From positions 1 to 8,773 of the forward strand of contig JAFMSC010000150.1 in NCBI GenBank assembly GCA_017353825.1: DNA of 8,773 nucleotides. Direction: 5' to 3'. Shown in pieces: positions 1 through 7,098 of this stretch. Under the pieces are notes generated by a model. It was given only the letters and a program-made list of their open reading frames with translations, had not been told where the DNA came from and did not search any database. The DNA comes from Hyphomicrobiaceae bacterium. Lineage in GTDB: Bacteria; Pseudomonadota; Alphaproteobacteria; Rhizobiales; Hyphomicrobiaceae. How positions within the stretch are numbered: position 1 is the first letter of the stretch; each line of letters opens with the position of its first letter. A program made the position numbers and the translations under genes.

Positions 1-699
1 GTCGGCCGAGCTCGGCTCGGGGTCATCGGTGCCGCCGGCGGTAGGCACGCGCTGCTGGATGCGGGCGCGCGCCGCCGCCAGGATGTCATCCACGTTCTGG
101 CCCGACCCCGGCGGCGGATCGGTAGCCGCAGCGCTGGCGCGGGCCGGGGGCGGCGCTGGAGCCTTCTCGATGGGCTCCCCTGCAGGGCGCTCGCCCGCCG
201 GCCGTGGGCCGGTCGAGAACTGCTTCGAGCGGGCCTGGGCGCTGGCCTTCTGCAGCGTGCGGATGGCCTCCTCGAAGGTCATGCCGTGCGCCTTGAGCAG
301 TCCGGCTGCCGGGCTCTTCGCATCGCCGACGATGGCGGCCAGTACGATGGCCCCGTCGATGGCGCGCCGGCGCGACTGCTGGGCGGCCTGTCGTGCAGCC
401 TCCACCACACGCAAGAGCTCCGGATCAGGGTCTGGCTCCGTGCCGGGCGGGGCCCTCATGTCCTCCAGGAGCCCGCCCAGATACCCGGACACATCCATGC
501 CGAGCTTGTCGATATCCACGTTGCACGCGCGCAGCACACCCGAGGCGTCCGGGTCCTCAGTCAGGGCCAAGAGCAGGTGCTCCAGCATCAGCGCGCGATG
601 GGATTGCTCGCGTGCGAAATCCTGCGCCCGCCCGAGGCTCTGGCTCAGGTTGGGCGACATGGCAATTGATTGGAGTTGCTCCGCAATGGGTTGCGGCAT
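1..699 (-). CDS. Clp N-terminal-domain protein, C-terminus cut by the window edge
   Basis: The reading frame stays open from the ATG at 699 down to position 1 (233 codons, no stop), so the 3' end is missing. Residues about 15-80 match one Clp_N repeat as in ClpA/ClpB/ClpC: the stretch HRALMLEHLLLALTEDPDAS, followed by VLRACNVDIDKL, is very close to the ClpA N-domain. Residues about 93-152 look like the second half of the domain (GAIVLAAIVGDAKSPAAGLL, then GMTFEEAIRTLQ). After that comes an Ala/Pro-rich linker (about 160-200) and a short predicted helix, VDDILAAARARIQQR (203-217). No Walker A motif or AAA+ module is visible, although one could lie beyond the edge. In ClpA/B/C this domain binds adaptors or substrates; a stand-alone copy might act as an adaptor or decoy, which is inference. 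An ATG at 660 is possible, but the one at 699 has the better ribosome binding site. The gene is divergent from argB. Confidence 0.85.
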   Translation of the reverse strand, partial: MPQPIAEQLQSIAMSPNLSQSLGRAQDFAREQSHRALMLEHLLLALTEDPDASGVLRACNVDIDKLGMDVSGYLGGLLEDMRAPPGTEPDPDPELLRVVEAARQAAQQSRRRAIDGAIVLAAIVGDAKSPAAGLLKAHGMTFEEAIRTLQKASAQARSKQFSTGPRPAGERPAGEPIEKAPAPPPARASAAATDPPPGSGQNVDDILAAARARIQQRVPTAGGTDDPEPSSAD

Positions 700-705
700 C
701 AACGG

Positions 706-712
706 CTCCCCT
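706..712 (-). promoter_or_regulatory. Ribosome binding site of the Clp N-domain gene
   Basis: On the minus strand AGGGGAG lies six bases before the ATG at 699. The alternative ATG at 660 has no purine-rich box before it, so this site favours the longer start. Confidence 0.6.
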
Positions 713-806
713 GACCGCACCGGCTGCCTGACTGCCGCTCGCGCCTGTCATTGTTCGCGCCGCGAGCCCGCTCCGGATGCCCTTGCCATACAAATCCGTC
801 CCAGAA

Positions 807-827
807 CAAGGCGACAAGCAAGGCGAC
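807..827. repeat. Pair of 9-bp direct repeats in the divergent intergenic region
   Basis: CAAGGCGAC occurs at 807-815 and again at 819-827, separated by three bases, giving a 12-base period. It lies between two divergent genes, where such repeats can bind regulators, but nothing identifies a protein. Chance is possible in GC-rich DNA. Confidence 0.4.
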
Positions 828-830
828 GCT

Positions 831-858
831 GGCCGGCCAAATGCCAATTGAGCCGGCC
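831..858. repeat. 7-bp inverted repeat overlapping a possible argB promoter
   Basis: GGCCGGC at 831-837 is the exact reverse complement of GCCGGCC at 852-858, with a 14-base centre. The first arm is part of a self-complementary GGCCGGCC. It covers the possible -35 element of argB, so it could be an operator or an early-transcript hairpin. The arms use only G and C, which lowers their significance in this genome. Confidence 0.35.
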
Positions 859-877
859 CGGACGGTCGCGATACCCT
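848..877 (+). promoter_or_regulatory. Possible sigma-70-like promoter for argB
   Basis: TTGAGC at 848-853 matches four of six -35 consensus bases, and TACCCT at 872-877 is a weak -10 candidate after an 18-base spacer. It would start transcription roughly 65-70 bases before the argB start codon. The match is poor at the -10, and high-GC genomes give many such hits; it is listed because a promoter is expected in this gap. Confidence 0.22.
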
Positions 878-936
878 ATGAGCGAAATGCCTTTCGCAAG
901 GTAAACGCCACTCGCCGCCGCGGCGGCAGCCCACAC

Positions 937-942
937 AGGGAG
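937..942 (+). promoter_or_regulatory. Ribosome binding site deciding the argB start
   Basis: AGGGAG lies nine bases upstream of the ATG at 952. The frame stays open further upstream to 751, but that part has no family resemblance and reads like non-coding sequence, so this site supports 952. Confidence 0.65.
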
Positions 943-951
943 CCCACGGCA

Positions 952-1908
952 ATGAAAGAGACCGTCAAATGGCCCGCCAAGGAGCCCGCAACCGGGCCTG
1001 CCGACGCCGCACAACCTTCGACCTTGTCCGCCGAGGCGCACGCCCGCCTGCTGGCCGAAGCGCTGCCCTACATGCAGCGCTACAGCCGCCAGACCATCAT
1101 CGTCAAGTTCGGCGGCCACGCCATGGGCGAACCCCAACTGTCCGCGGATTTCGCCCAAGATATCGTCTTACTCAAGCAGTCCGGGGTCAACCCGATCGTC
1201 GTGCACGGCGGCGGCCCCCAGATCGCCGGTATGCTCAAGCGGCTGCAACTCAAGAGCGAGTTCGTCAACGGCCTACGCGTGACCGACAAGCCCACCGTCG
1301 AGGTGGTCGAAATGGTCCTCGCCGGCCTCATCAACAAGGACATCGTCACGGCCATTAACCGCGTCGGCGGCAAGGCGGTGGGCATCTCCGGCAAGGATGC
1401 CAACCTGATGATCGCCAAGAAGATCACCGAGATGCAAGACCCGGAGTCCAACCTGATGCGGGCGGTGGACATCGGTTATGTGGGCGATCCCGTGGAGATC
1501 AATCCCCACATCGTCAACGTCATCGCCCAGTCGGACCTCATTCCTGTCATCGCCCCGGTGGCCCTCAGTCACGAGGGCGAGACCCTCAACGTCAACGCCG
1601 ATACCTTCGCCAGTGCGCTGGCCGCGCGCATGAAGGCCAAGCGCCTCTTGCTGCTCACCGACGTGGCTGGCGTGCTGAACAAGAACAAGCAGCTGATTAC
1701 CGAGCTTTCCATCGCCGAGGCGCGCGCCCTCATCCGTGACGGCACCATCACGGGCGGCATGATCCCCAAGGTGGAAGGGTGCGTCGAGGTGGTGGAGGCG
1801 GGCGTGGAGGGCGTGGTGATCCTCGACGGCCGGGTGCCGCACTGCGTGCTACTCGAGCTGTTCACCCGGCACGGTGTGGGTACGCTCGTGCGGTGGAGGG
1901 CGGCTTGA
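952..1908 (+). CDS. argB: Acetylglutamate kinase (EC 2.7.2.8)
   Basis: The 318-residue cytoplasmic enzyme phosphorylates N-acetyl-L-glutamate with ATP, the second step of arginine biosynthesis. It belongs to the amino acid kinase family. Visible signatures are the phosphate-binding VKFGGHA (Lys52, Gly54-Gly55), HGGGPQ (85-90), the substrate-binding LRVTD with Arg109, LNVNAD (212-217), LLTDVAGV (234-241) and GGMIPKV with Lys273. The segment about 28-45, ending in EALPYMQRY, matches the extra N-terminal helix of hexameric NAGKs that are feedback-inhibited by arginine, so such control is likely (family knowledge). The first 25 residues are low-complexity and variable. Length is slightly above the usual 290-305. 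It is followed after 30 bases by the GMC gene in the same direction. Alphaproteobacterial argB often has the HAD gene as its neighbour; here that gene lies about 4.1 kb downstream. Confidence 0.97.
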   Translation: MKETVKWPAKEPATGPADAAQPSTLSAEAHARLLAEALPYMQRYSRQTIIVKFGGHAMGEPQLSADFAQDIVLLKQSGVNPIVVHGGGPQIAGMLKRLQLKSEFVNGLRVTDKPTVEVVEMVLAGLINKDIVTAINRVGGKAVGISGKDANLMIAKKITEMQDPESNLMRAVDIGYVGDPVEINPHIVNVIAQSDLIPVIAPVALSHEGETLNVNADTFASALAARMKAKRLLLLTDVAGVLNKNKQLITELSIAEARALIRDGTITGGMIPKVEGCVEVVEAGVEGVVILDGRVPHCVLLELFTRHGVGTLVRWRAA

Positions 1909-1938
1909 GCGGGGTGTGACCCCATCTCAGGAGAGAGC

Positions 1939-3792
1939 ATGAAGCGCGCGTTTGAGGGTGCCGTCTCGGCGCTCTGCTATTCCTTCATCCGTGCCCACTT
2001 CGGCGCGCGCGCGGGCGAGCCGGGCCCCGCGTGGAATCGCACCGTAGGCTTCGTGCTGGCGCAGCACGCCCGCATGCCCGACTACCTCCGCCTGCCCTTC
2101 AAGTTGCTGACGCTCGTGTTCGTCGCCTGGAGCAACTTCCCGCGCCTTGCCGGCTATCGCAACCTCACCCCTGACGGGCGCTGGACCAGGATCGAGCGCA
2201 TGCGGCGGTCGCCTCTGGGGCCGTTCCGCGACCTCGTCCGCTTTTACGAGGGCCTGAGTATCTTCGGCTTCCACGACGAGCTCGCCCGCACCGCCGCCTC
2301 GCCGGCACTTTCGGCACCAACCAATGCCCAGGCCGCGGCTCGAACAAGCCCAGCACTCGGCGCGCTCGCCCCAGTTGAGGACAGCGAGATCGTGGTGATC
2401 GGCTCGGGGCCGGGCGGCGCCATCACCGCCTGCCTGTTGGCCGAAGCCGGGCACGAGGTCACCTTGGTCGACTCGGGCCCCTTCCTCACTTTGGAGGAAT
2501 GCCAGCCGTTCACGCGCGAGGAGATGGAGCGCAAGTACCGCAACGGCGGCATGACCGCCGCGTTGGGCGGTACCAAGGTCGCCTATGTCGAGGCCAACTG
2601 CGTCGGCGGCGGCAGCGAGATCAACGCTGGCCTCTACCATCGTACGCCCGAGAACATCCTCGACGCCTGGCGCCGCGAGTTCCAGCTGGAACACGCGGAC
2701 CTCTCAGACATGGTGCTGCATTTCGAGGCCTGCGAGCGCGACGTGAGCATCTCCCATCTGCCGGGCACGGTCCCGGCAGCATCCCTCAAGCTGCACCAAG
2801 GCGCCCAAATCAAGGGCTGGACATCGCTCGAGGTGCCGCGCTGGTTCAAGTACAGTTCAGGCGGCGCGGGTGAGAAGCAATCCATGAGCCGCACGTTCAT
2901 CCCGCGCGCCTTGAAGGCCGGCTGCAAGCTGGTTCCTGGCGTCCGCGCCCGCCGGCTCACGCGCAGCCGCGGGCGCTGGGTGGTGGATGCCGAGCGCACC
3001 CTACCGGACGGCCTAAGAAGCCGCCACAGGCTGGGCTGCAAGACCTTGTTCGTGTGCTGCGGCGCCATCCAGACGCCCGCCCTCCTGCAGGCCAGCGGCA
3101 TTGCCCCTTTTGCCGGCCGGACGCTGCGTATGCACCCTACCGTGAAGGTGGTTGCCCGCTTCGGCGACGCCATCAACAGCCGCGACATGGGTGTACCCGT
3201 GCATCAGGTGAAGGAGTTCGCGCCGCGCCTCAGCTTCGGCTGCTCCATCAGCGGCGAGCCCCATCTGGCGCTCGCCATGCTCGACCACCCCGCGCACGCG
3301 CACGAGGTGGGCGAGGGCTGGCCGCACATGGCGATCTACTACGCCATGATCACGGGCGGCAGCGGCAGCGTCGCCCGGCTGCCCGGCTGCCGCGATCCGC
3401 TGGTACGCTTCACACTTGCCGGCGCGGACATGCGCGACCTGGCCGAGGGCACCAGGAAGCTTTGCGAGCTGCTGTTCGCCGCCGGCGCCGAGGCGCTCTA
3501 TCCGACCGTGGACGCGGCGGCGCCGCTCTACCACATCGACGACCTCGTTAAGGTCGACGACCCGCTTCCCCATCGCCGCACCAGCCTCATGACCATCCAC
3601 CTGTTCTCCTCTTGCCCCATGGGTGAGGACAAACGGCGCTGTGTGACGGACTCTTTCGGCCGCGTGCACGGCCACGACGGCCTCTACATCGCCGACGCCA
3701 GCCTCCTGTGCACGGCACCCGGCGTGAACCCTCAGGGCTCCATCATGGCCTTCGCCCGCCGCAACGCCCTGCATTTCCTGGATCGGCAATGA
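1939..3792 (+). CDS. GMC-family FAD-dependent oxidoreductase
   Basis: The 617-residue protein is predicted to oxidise an alcohol to an aldehyde or ketone with FAD. The dinucleotide-binding motif IGSGPGG lies at 154-160 with the ribose-binding acid Asp178 (VTLVDSGP). A second FAD-contacting stretch is NCVGGGSEINAGLYHR (220-235), and CCGAIQTPALLQASGI (373-388) resembles the second GMC signature. The C-terminal GMC domain carries HLFSSCPMG (554-562) and PGVNPQGS (594-601). His554 and Asn597 align with the catalytic His/Asn pair of choline and cholesterol oxidases, so it should be active. Residues 1-145 form an extra N-terminal region with a hydrophobic helix (about 50-66) that might touch the membrane; there is no clear signal peptide. 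AGGAGAG precedes the ATG by three bases (five from its AGGAG core). It could be an oxidase or a dehydrogenase using another acceptor. The long-chain-alcohol and sterol-oxidase branches are possible relatives; the substrate is unknown. Confidence 0.9.
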   Translation: MKRAFEGAVSALCYSFIRAHFGARAGEPGPAWNRTVGFVLAQHARMPDYLRLPFKLLTLVFVAWSNFPRLAGYRNLTPDGRWTRIERMRRSPLGPFRDLVRFYEGLSIFGFHDELARTAASPALSAPTNAQAAARTSPALGALAPVEDSEIVVIGSGPGGAITACLLAEAGHEVTLVDSGPFLTLEECQPFTREEMERKYRNGGMTAALGGTKVAYVEANCVGGGSEINAGLYHRTPENILDAWRREFQLEHADLSDMVLHFEACERDVSISHLPGTVPAASLKLHQGAQIKGWTSLEVPRWFKYSSGGAGEKQSMSRTFIPRALKAGCKLVPGVRARRLTRSRGRWVVDAERTLPDGLRSRHRLGCKTLFVCCGAIQTPALLQASGIAPFAGRTLRMHPTVKVVARFGDAINSRDMGVPVHQVKEFAPRLSFGCSISGEPHLALAMLDHPAHAHEVGEGWPHMAIYYAMITGGSGSVARLPGCRDPLVRFTLAGADMRDLAEGTRKLCELLFAAGAEALYPTVDAAAPLYHIDDLVKVDDPLPHRRTSLMTIHLFSSCPMGEDKRRCVTDSFGRVHGHDGLYIADASLLCTAPGVNPQGSIMAFARRNALHFLDRQ

Positions 3793-3847
3793 ACAAGCAT
3801 TTGCCCAGCCGCAACCGGATTCCCTTCCCCCTTGTGGAGCCCTGTGC

Positions 3848-4876
3848 ATGCGCTGCTTGGTGACGGGCGGGTCTGGATTCTTCGGGCACCTGCTGGTGGA
3901 GCGCCTGCTCGCCCGCGGCGATCATGTGCGAAACTTCGACCTCACCGCGGCCGACGACGAGTTCGAGGGCGTTGACTTCCTTGACGGCGACATCCGCGAC
4001 ATGGCCGCCGTGCGCCGCGCCTGCGAGGACATCGACATCGTCTATCACAATGTCGCGCAGCAGCCGATCTCGAAGGACCCCGAGCTGATGCGCACCGTCA
4101 ATCTCGACGGCACCCGCAACCTCCTCTCGGCAGCGCTCGCCTGCGGGGTCGGCAAGGTGATCTTCACCTCCTCCACCGCCATCTTCGGCATCCCCTCCGA
4201 GCTGCCCATCCGGCGCGGCACCCCGCCCACCCCGTGCGAGCCCTACGGCCGCACGAAGATCGCCTCTGAGGCGGTCTGCCGCGAGTACATTGCCCGCGGC
4301 CTCGACGTGACCATGATCCGGCCACGCACCATCCTCGGCCACGGCCGGCTCGGCATCTTCCAGATGCTGTTCGAGTGGATCCGGGAGGGTCGCAATGTGC
4401 CGGTGATGGGCCGTGGCGACAATCGCTTCCAATTCGTCCACGCCCACGACCTGGCGGATGCCACCATCTTGGCCGCCGAGCGCCCAGGTCCGCAGGTCTA
4501 TAACATCGGCACCGACCGCTTCGGCACCATGCGCGAGGTGCTGGAGGCGGTGTGCCACCACGCCGGTACCGGCTCCCAAGTGCGATGCGTGCCGGACGCG
4601 CCCGTGCGCTGGCTGATGGCCGGCGCGAGTCGCCTTGGCCTGTCCCCGCTCGCGGCCTATCACTACATGGCCTACGGCAAGCCCAACTACTTCGACATCT
4701 CCGAGGCCGTCAACGAGCTCGGCTGGCACCCTGCGTATTCGAACGAGGAAGCGATGATCGCCAGCTACGACTGGTACCTCAAGAACCGCGACGATGTGCT
4801 CAACTCGAAATGGGCAAGCCCGCACAAGTCTGCCGTGAAGCAGGGCATCCTTCGCCTGGCAGTCAGGTTCCTTTGA
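3848..4876 (+). CDS. Extended-SDR NAD-dependent epimerase/dehydratase (3-beta-HSD-like)
   Basis: This 342-residue protein has the full extended short-chain dehydrogenase layout. The N-terminal Rossmann motif is TGGSGFFG (6-13, GxxGxxG), Asp31 ends the second strand and points to NAD(H), and FTSST (106-110) carries the catalytic Ser. YGRTK gives Tyr133 and Lys137. A later RPRTILGHGRLGIF stretch (158-171) and the FVHAHDLADA segment (197-206) are typical of the epimerase/3-beta-hydroxysteroid dehydrogenase group. Family members oxidise or reduce a hydroxyl or keto group, or epimerise it; the substrate cannot be read here. The start has GGAG eight bases upstream. It lies 55 bases after the GMC gene and 86 before a second, clearly different SDR, so these probably act in one pathway (inference). 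A nucleotide-sugar epimerase is an alternative. Confidence 0.9.
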   Translation: MRCLVTGGSGFFGHLLVERLLARGDHVRNFDLTAADDEFEGVDFLDGDIRDMAAVRRACEDIDIVYHNVAQQPISKDPELMRTVNLDGTRNLLSAALACGVGKVIFTSSTAIFGIPSELPIRRGTPPTPCEPYGRTKIASEAVCREYIARGLDVTMIRPRTILGHGRLGIFQMLFEWIREGRNVPVMGRGDNRFQFVHAHDLADATILAAERPGPQVYNIGTDRFGTMREVLEAVCHHAGTGSQVRCVPDAPVRWLMAGASRLGLSPLAAYHYMAYGKPNYFDISEAVNELGWHPAYSNEEAMIASYDWYLKNRDDVLNSKWASPHKSAVKQGILRLAVRFL

Positions 4877-4917
4877 CGATGTTCGACCCACCGTGCGTAA
4901 GAGGCAAAATGGCGTTA

Positions 4918-4944
4918 GGCCGCGTTGAGCCGATCTCAACGGCC
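4918..4944 (+). other. Stem-loop between the two SDR genes
   Basis: CGTTGAG (4923-4929) pairs perfectly with CTCAACG (4935-4941) around the five-base loop CCGAT. The stem can be lengthened by about three G-C pairs with bulges. No U-tract follows, so it is not a classical terminator. It may be an attenuator, an RNA-stability element or a partial stop between the SDR genes. A TTGACG at 4873-4878 could be a -35 box for the second SDR, but no convincing -10 follows it. Confidence 0.4.
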
Positions 4945-4962
4945 AGACCCTAAGGGGGGCGG

Positions 4963-6027
4963 ATGGAGCTTGGCACCAATCTGGCGCTCGTGACGGGAGC
5001 CGCGGGCTGGCTCGGCAGCCGGCTGGTCGGCGCCCTCGTTGACGGCATTGCCGAGTGCAATGGGCTGGCGAGGCCCAACCCGCACCTGCGCGTGCGTTGC
5101 CTGGTGCTCCCCGGCGAGGACGTTGCTCTCATCGAGGAGCTGGGCGAGCGTATCGAGATCGTGCGCGGCGACATCGCGCGCGCCGGGGACTGCGCCAGGC
5201 TCTGCGACGGCGCCCGTGGCGCCGTCCTGTTCCACGTCGCCGGCATCATCCACCCCAGGCGCCGCGCCGAGTTCTACCGGGTAAACCTGGACGGCACTCG
5301 CCAGGTCCTGGAAGCCGCCATCGCCGCCGGTGTGCGCCGCGCCGTCGTCATGTCCTCCAACTCGCCGTGCGGCACCAATCCGCATCCCGACCACGTGTTC
5401 GACGAATCTTCGCTCTATCGGCCCTACCTGCACTACGGTCGCTCCAAGATGCTGATGGAACTGGCGGTCGCCGGCTACCAGGGGGCGGGTGAGATCGAGA
5501 CCGTGGTCGTCCGCGCGCCCTGGTTTTACGGGCCCAACCAGCCGCCGCGTCAGTCGTTGTTCTTCCGCATGATCCGCGACGGCAAGGGCCCCATCGTCGG
5601 CGGAGGCGAGAACCGGCGCTCCATGGCCTACGTCGACAACCTGTGCCAGGGTCTCTTCCTGGCCGCAGCGACCGAGGCTGCCAACGGCCGCACCTATTGG
5701 CTTGCTGACGCGCGCCCCTATGCCATGAACGAGATCGTCGACACGGTGGAGCGGCTCCTGGAGACGGAGTTCGGTCAGAAATGCGCACGCAAGCGCATGC
5801 GCCTGCCAGGCCTGGCCAGCGAGATGGCGTGGATGGTGGACAGGACCCTGCAGGGCCTTGGCCTATACCACCAGAAGATCCATGTCCTGTCCGAGATGAA
5901 CAAGACGATTGCCTGCAGCGTGGAGAAGGCCAAAGCCGAACTCGGCTACCGGCCCAACGTGGATCTGGAGGAAGGCATGCGCCGCAGCCTCCAATGGGTC
6001 TGGCGGCGCCACGGTGGGCTCGATTGA
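4963..6027 (+). CDS. Second extended-SDR NAD(P)-dependent epimerase/dehydratase
   Basis: This 354-residue protein has the Rossmann motif TGAAGWLG (11-18), an SDR-type Ser pair in VMSSNS (129-134) and the active-site YGRSK with Tyr158 and Lys162. RAPWFYGP (184-191), MAYVDNLCQG (221-230) and the C-terminal ELGYRP (326-331) are hallmarks of extended SDRs such as NAD-dependent epimerases and 3-beta-hydroxysteroid dehydrogenase-like proteins. Its sequence differs strongly from the preceding SDR, so the pair is not a recent tandem duplication. The region after the first strand (about 27-45) is longer than usual and makes the cofactor-specificity position hard to place, so NAD versus NADP is open. 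A G-run at 4954-4959 acts as the ribosome binding site. The stop codon lies three bases before the HAD start, which suggests translational coupling. The substrate is unknown; a role with the GMC enzyme is inferred from position. Confidence 0.9.
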   Translation: MELGTNLALVTGAAGWLGSRLVGALVDGIAECNGLARPNPHLRVRCLVLPGEDVALIEELGERIEIVRGDIARAGDCARLCDGARGAVLFHVAGIIHPRRRAEFYRVNLDGTRQVLEAAIAAGVRRAVVMSSNSPCGTNPHPDHVFDESSLYRPYLHYGRSKMLMELAVAGYQGAGEIETVVVRAPWFYGPNQPPRQSLFFRMIRDGKGPIVGGGENRRSMAYVDNLCQGLFLAAATEAANGRTYWLADARPYAMNEIVDTVERLLETEFGQKCARKRMRLPGLASEMAWMVDRTLQGLGLYHQKIHVLSEMNKTIACSVEKAKAELGYRPNVDLEEGMRRSLQWVWRRHGGLD

Positions 6028-6030
6028 GCG

Positions 6031-6837
6031 ATGAGCGACCTCCCCAAGCCACTGAATGGCCACGCAGCTTCTGAGGCGCTCAAGCTCGGGAGCGCGCAAA
6101 CCCCCGAGGTCGTCCTCAAGGGATTCCAACGCACCGAGGTATGGGTGTTTGACCTCGACAACACGCTCTACCCAGCCGACTGCCAGCTGTTCGCCCAGGT
6201 GGACCAGCGCATGGGCGAGTTCATCGCGCGCTATCTCGGCGTGCCCTTCGAGTACGCCCGGCACCTACAGAAGAGCTACTACCGCCAGTTCGGCACCACG
6301 CTCACCGGCATGATGCGCGTGCACCGGATGGATCCCAGGCCGTTCCTCGATTACGTGCACGAGCTCGACCTGTCAGGCCTCGCCGAGCACCCGCGCCTGG
6401 CCGCGGCCATCGAGCGGCTACCGGGACGGAAGCTCATCTTCACCAACGGCTCGCGCGCCCACGCCGAGCGCGTTGCCGGCAAGCTTGGCGTGCTGTCCCT
6501 GTTTGATGGCATCTTCGACATCGTCGATGCGGCCTATGTGCCCAAGCCTGCGGCGGCCTGCTACGAGGCGTTCCTCAAGGCGCACGGCGTCGACGCGCCC
6601 ACGGCGGCCATGTTTGAGGACATGCCCCACAACCTGGAGGCACCGCACGCCCTCGGCATGACCACGGTGCTGGTCCGCTCCGATTCCAACGACGACCATC
6701 CCGTGCACAGGACGATGCGCACCTGGACAGTCCCGCCTGCGCATGTGCACCATATGACCTACGACTTGGCCGAGTTCCTGGAGAGGATCGGTCCAATCCC
6801 GGCTCTTGTCGATGCCCCGTCAACGCAACGGTCTTGA
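6031..6837 (+). CDS. HAD-family hydrolase, pyrimidine 5'-nucleotidase type
   Basis: The 268-residue cytoplasmic protein has all four HAD motifs: FDLDNTLYP with nucleophile Asp41 and acid Asp43, FTNGS with Thr138, the lysine of VPKPA (Lys172) and MFEDM with Asp197 for Mg2+. The sequence around motif I and the FAQVDQRMGEFI cap region match the pyrimidine 5'-nucleotidase group (SDT1/YjjG-like), which dephosphorylates nucleoside monophosphates or related small phosphates; the true substrate is often unproven. In alphaproteobacteria this gene commonly sits between argB and dapD. Here three genes separate it from argB and no dapD follows within the window. The first 35 residues are an extension before motif I that most relatives lack, and no alternative start codon removes it. 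It begins three bases after the previous stop, without a good ribosome binding site, so coupled translation is likely. Confidence 0.92.
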   Translation: MSDLPKPLNGHAASEALKLGSAQTPEVVLKGFQRTEVWVFDLDNTLYPADCQLFAQVDQRMGEFIARYLGVPFEYARHLQKSYYRQFGTTLTGMMRVHRMDPRPFLDYVHELDLSGLAEHPRLAAAIERLPGRKLIFTNGSRAHAERVAGKLGVLSLFDGIFDIVDAAYVPKPAAACYEAFLKAHGVDAPTAAMFEDMPHNLEAPHALGMTTVLVRSDSNDDHPVHRTMRTWTVPPAHVHHMTYDLAEFLERIGPIPALVDAPSTQRS

Positions 6838-6862
6838 TGGAGCTAGTGCGCTAAGCCGGGCG

Positions 6863-6891
6863 AGGCGATAATCTTGCCCAATCGCTTGTTT
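6863..6891 (+). terminator. Weak terminator-like hairpin after the HAD gene
   Basis: AGGCGAT (6863-6869) pairs with ATCGCTT (6881-6887), including one G-U pair, around an 11-base loop, and is followed by a short T-rich run to 6891. It begins 26 bases after the HAD stop. The loop is large and the T-tract poor, so it is only a candidate end of the argB-to-HAD transcript. Confidence 0.3.
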
Positions 6892-7098
6892 CGAAGGATG
6901 AAGGAGCTGGCCCCGTTGCCACCGCCCTAGGCAAACGGGCCGGCTGGGCGGGCTCAACATCGCCGCAAGGCGCGAGTGAAAGTCATCGTGGCGGCCTCCG
7001 TGTCCTCTCGGGGCCGAGACTGTGGATACATCTGAAGGACGGCGCTTGTTGAATCGTGAAAAACCACACCGGGGCTCCTGGACCGGGCCCCACAGATC

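Noticed and set aside
29..904. Plus-strand open frame of 291 codons over the left end
   Set aside because: It lies opposite the Clp N-domain gene, its translation is Arg/Ser/Ala-rich without family resemblance, and the minus frame explains the sequence far better.
751..951. In-frame upstream extension of argB
   Set aside because: The added 67 residues look non-coding, no NAGK has them, and the ATG at 952 has a good ribosome binding site.
1927..2694. 255-codon minus-strand open frame opposite the GMC N-terminus
   Set aside because: Its composition is that of an antisense shadow and the plus strand carries the FAD motif.
3013..3849. 278-codon minus-strand open frame opposite the GMC gene
   Set aside because: Same reason: no recognisable protein, and it is fully covered by the GMC C-terminal domain.
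3743..4939. 398-codon minus-strand open frame opposite the first SDR
   Set aside because: It is the mirror of a GC-rich gene: Val/Gly/His-rich without motifs, while the plus strand has a complete SDR.
7071..7091. GGGGC/GCCCC stem as a terminator
   Set aside because: Only five G-C pairs around a large loop, no T-tract and 230 bases from any gene end.
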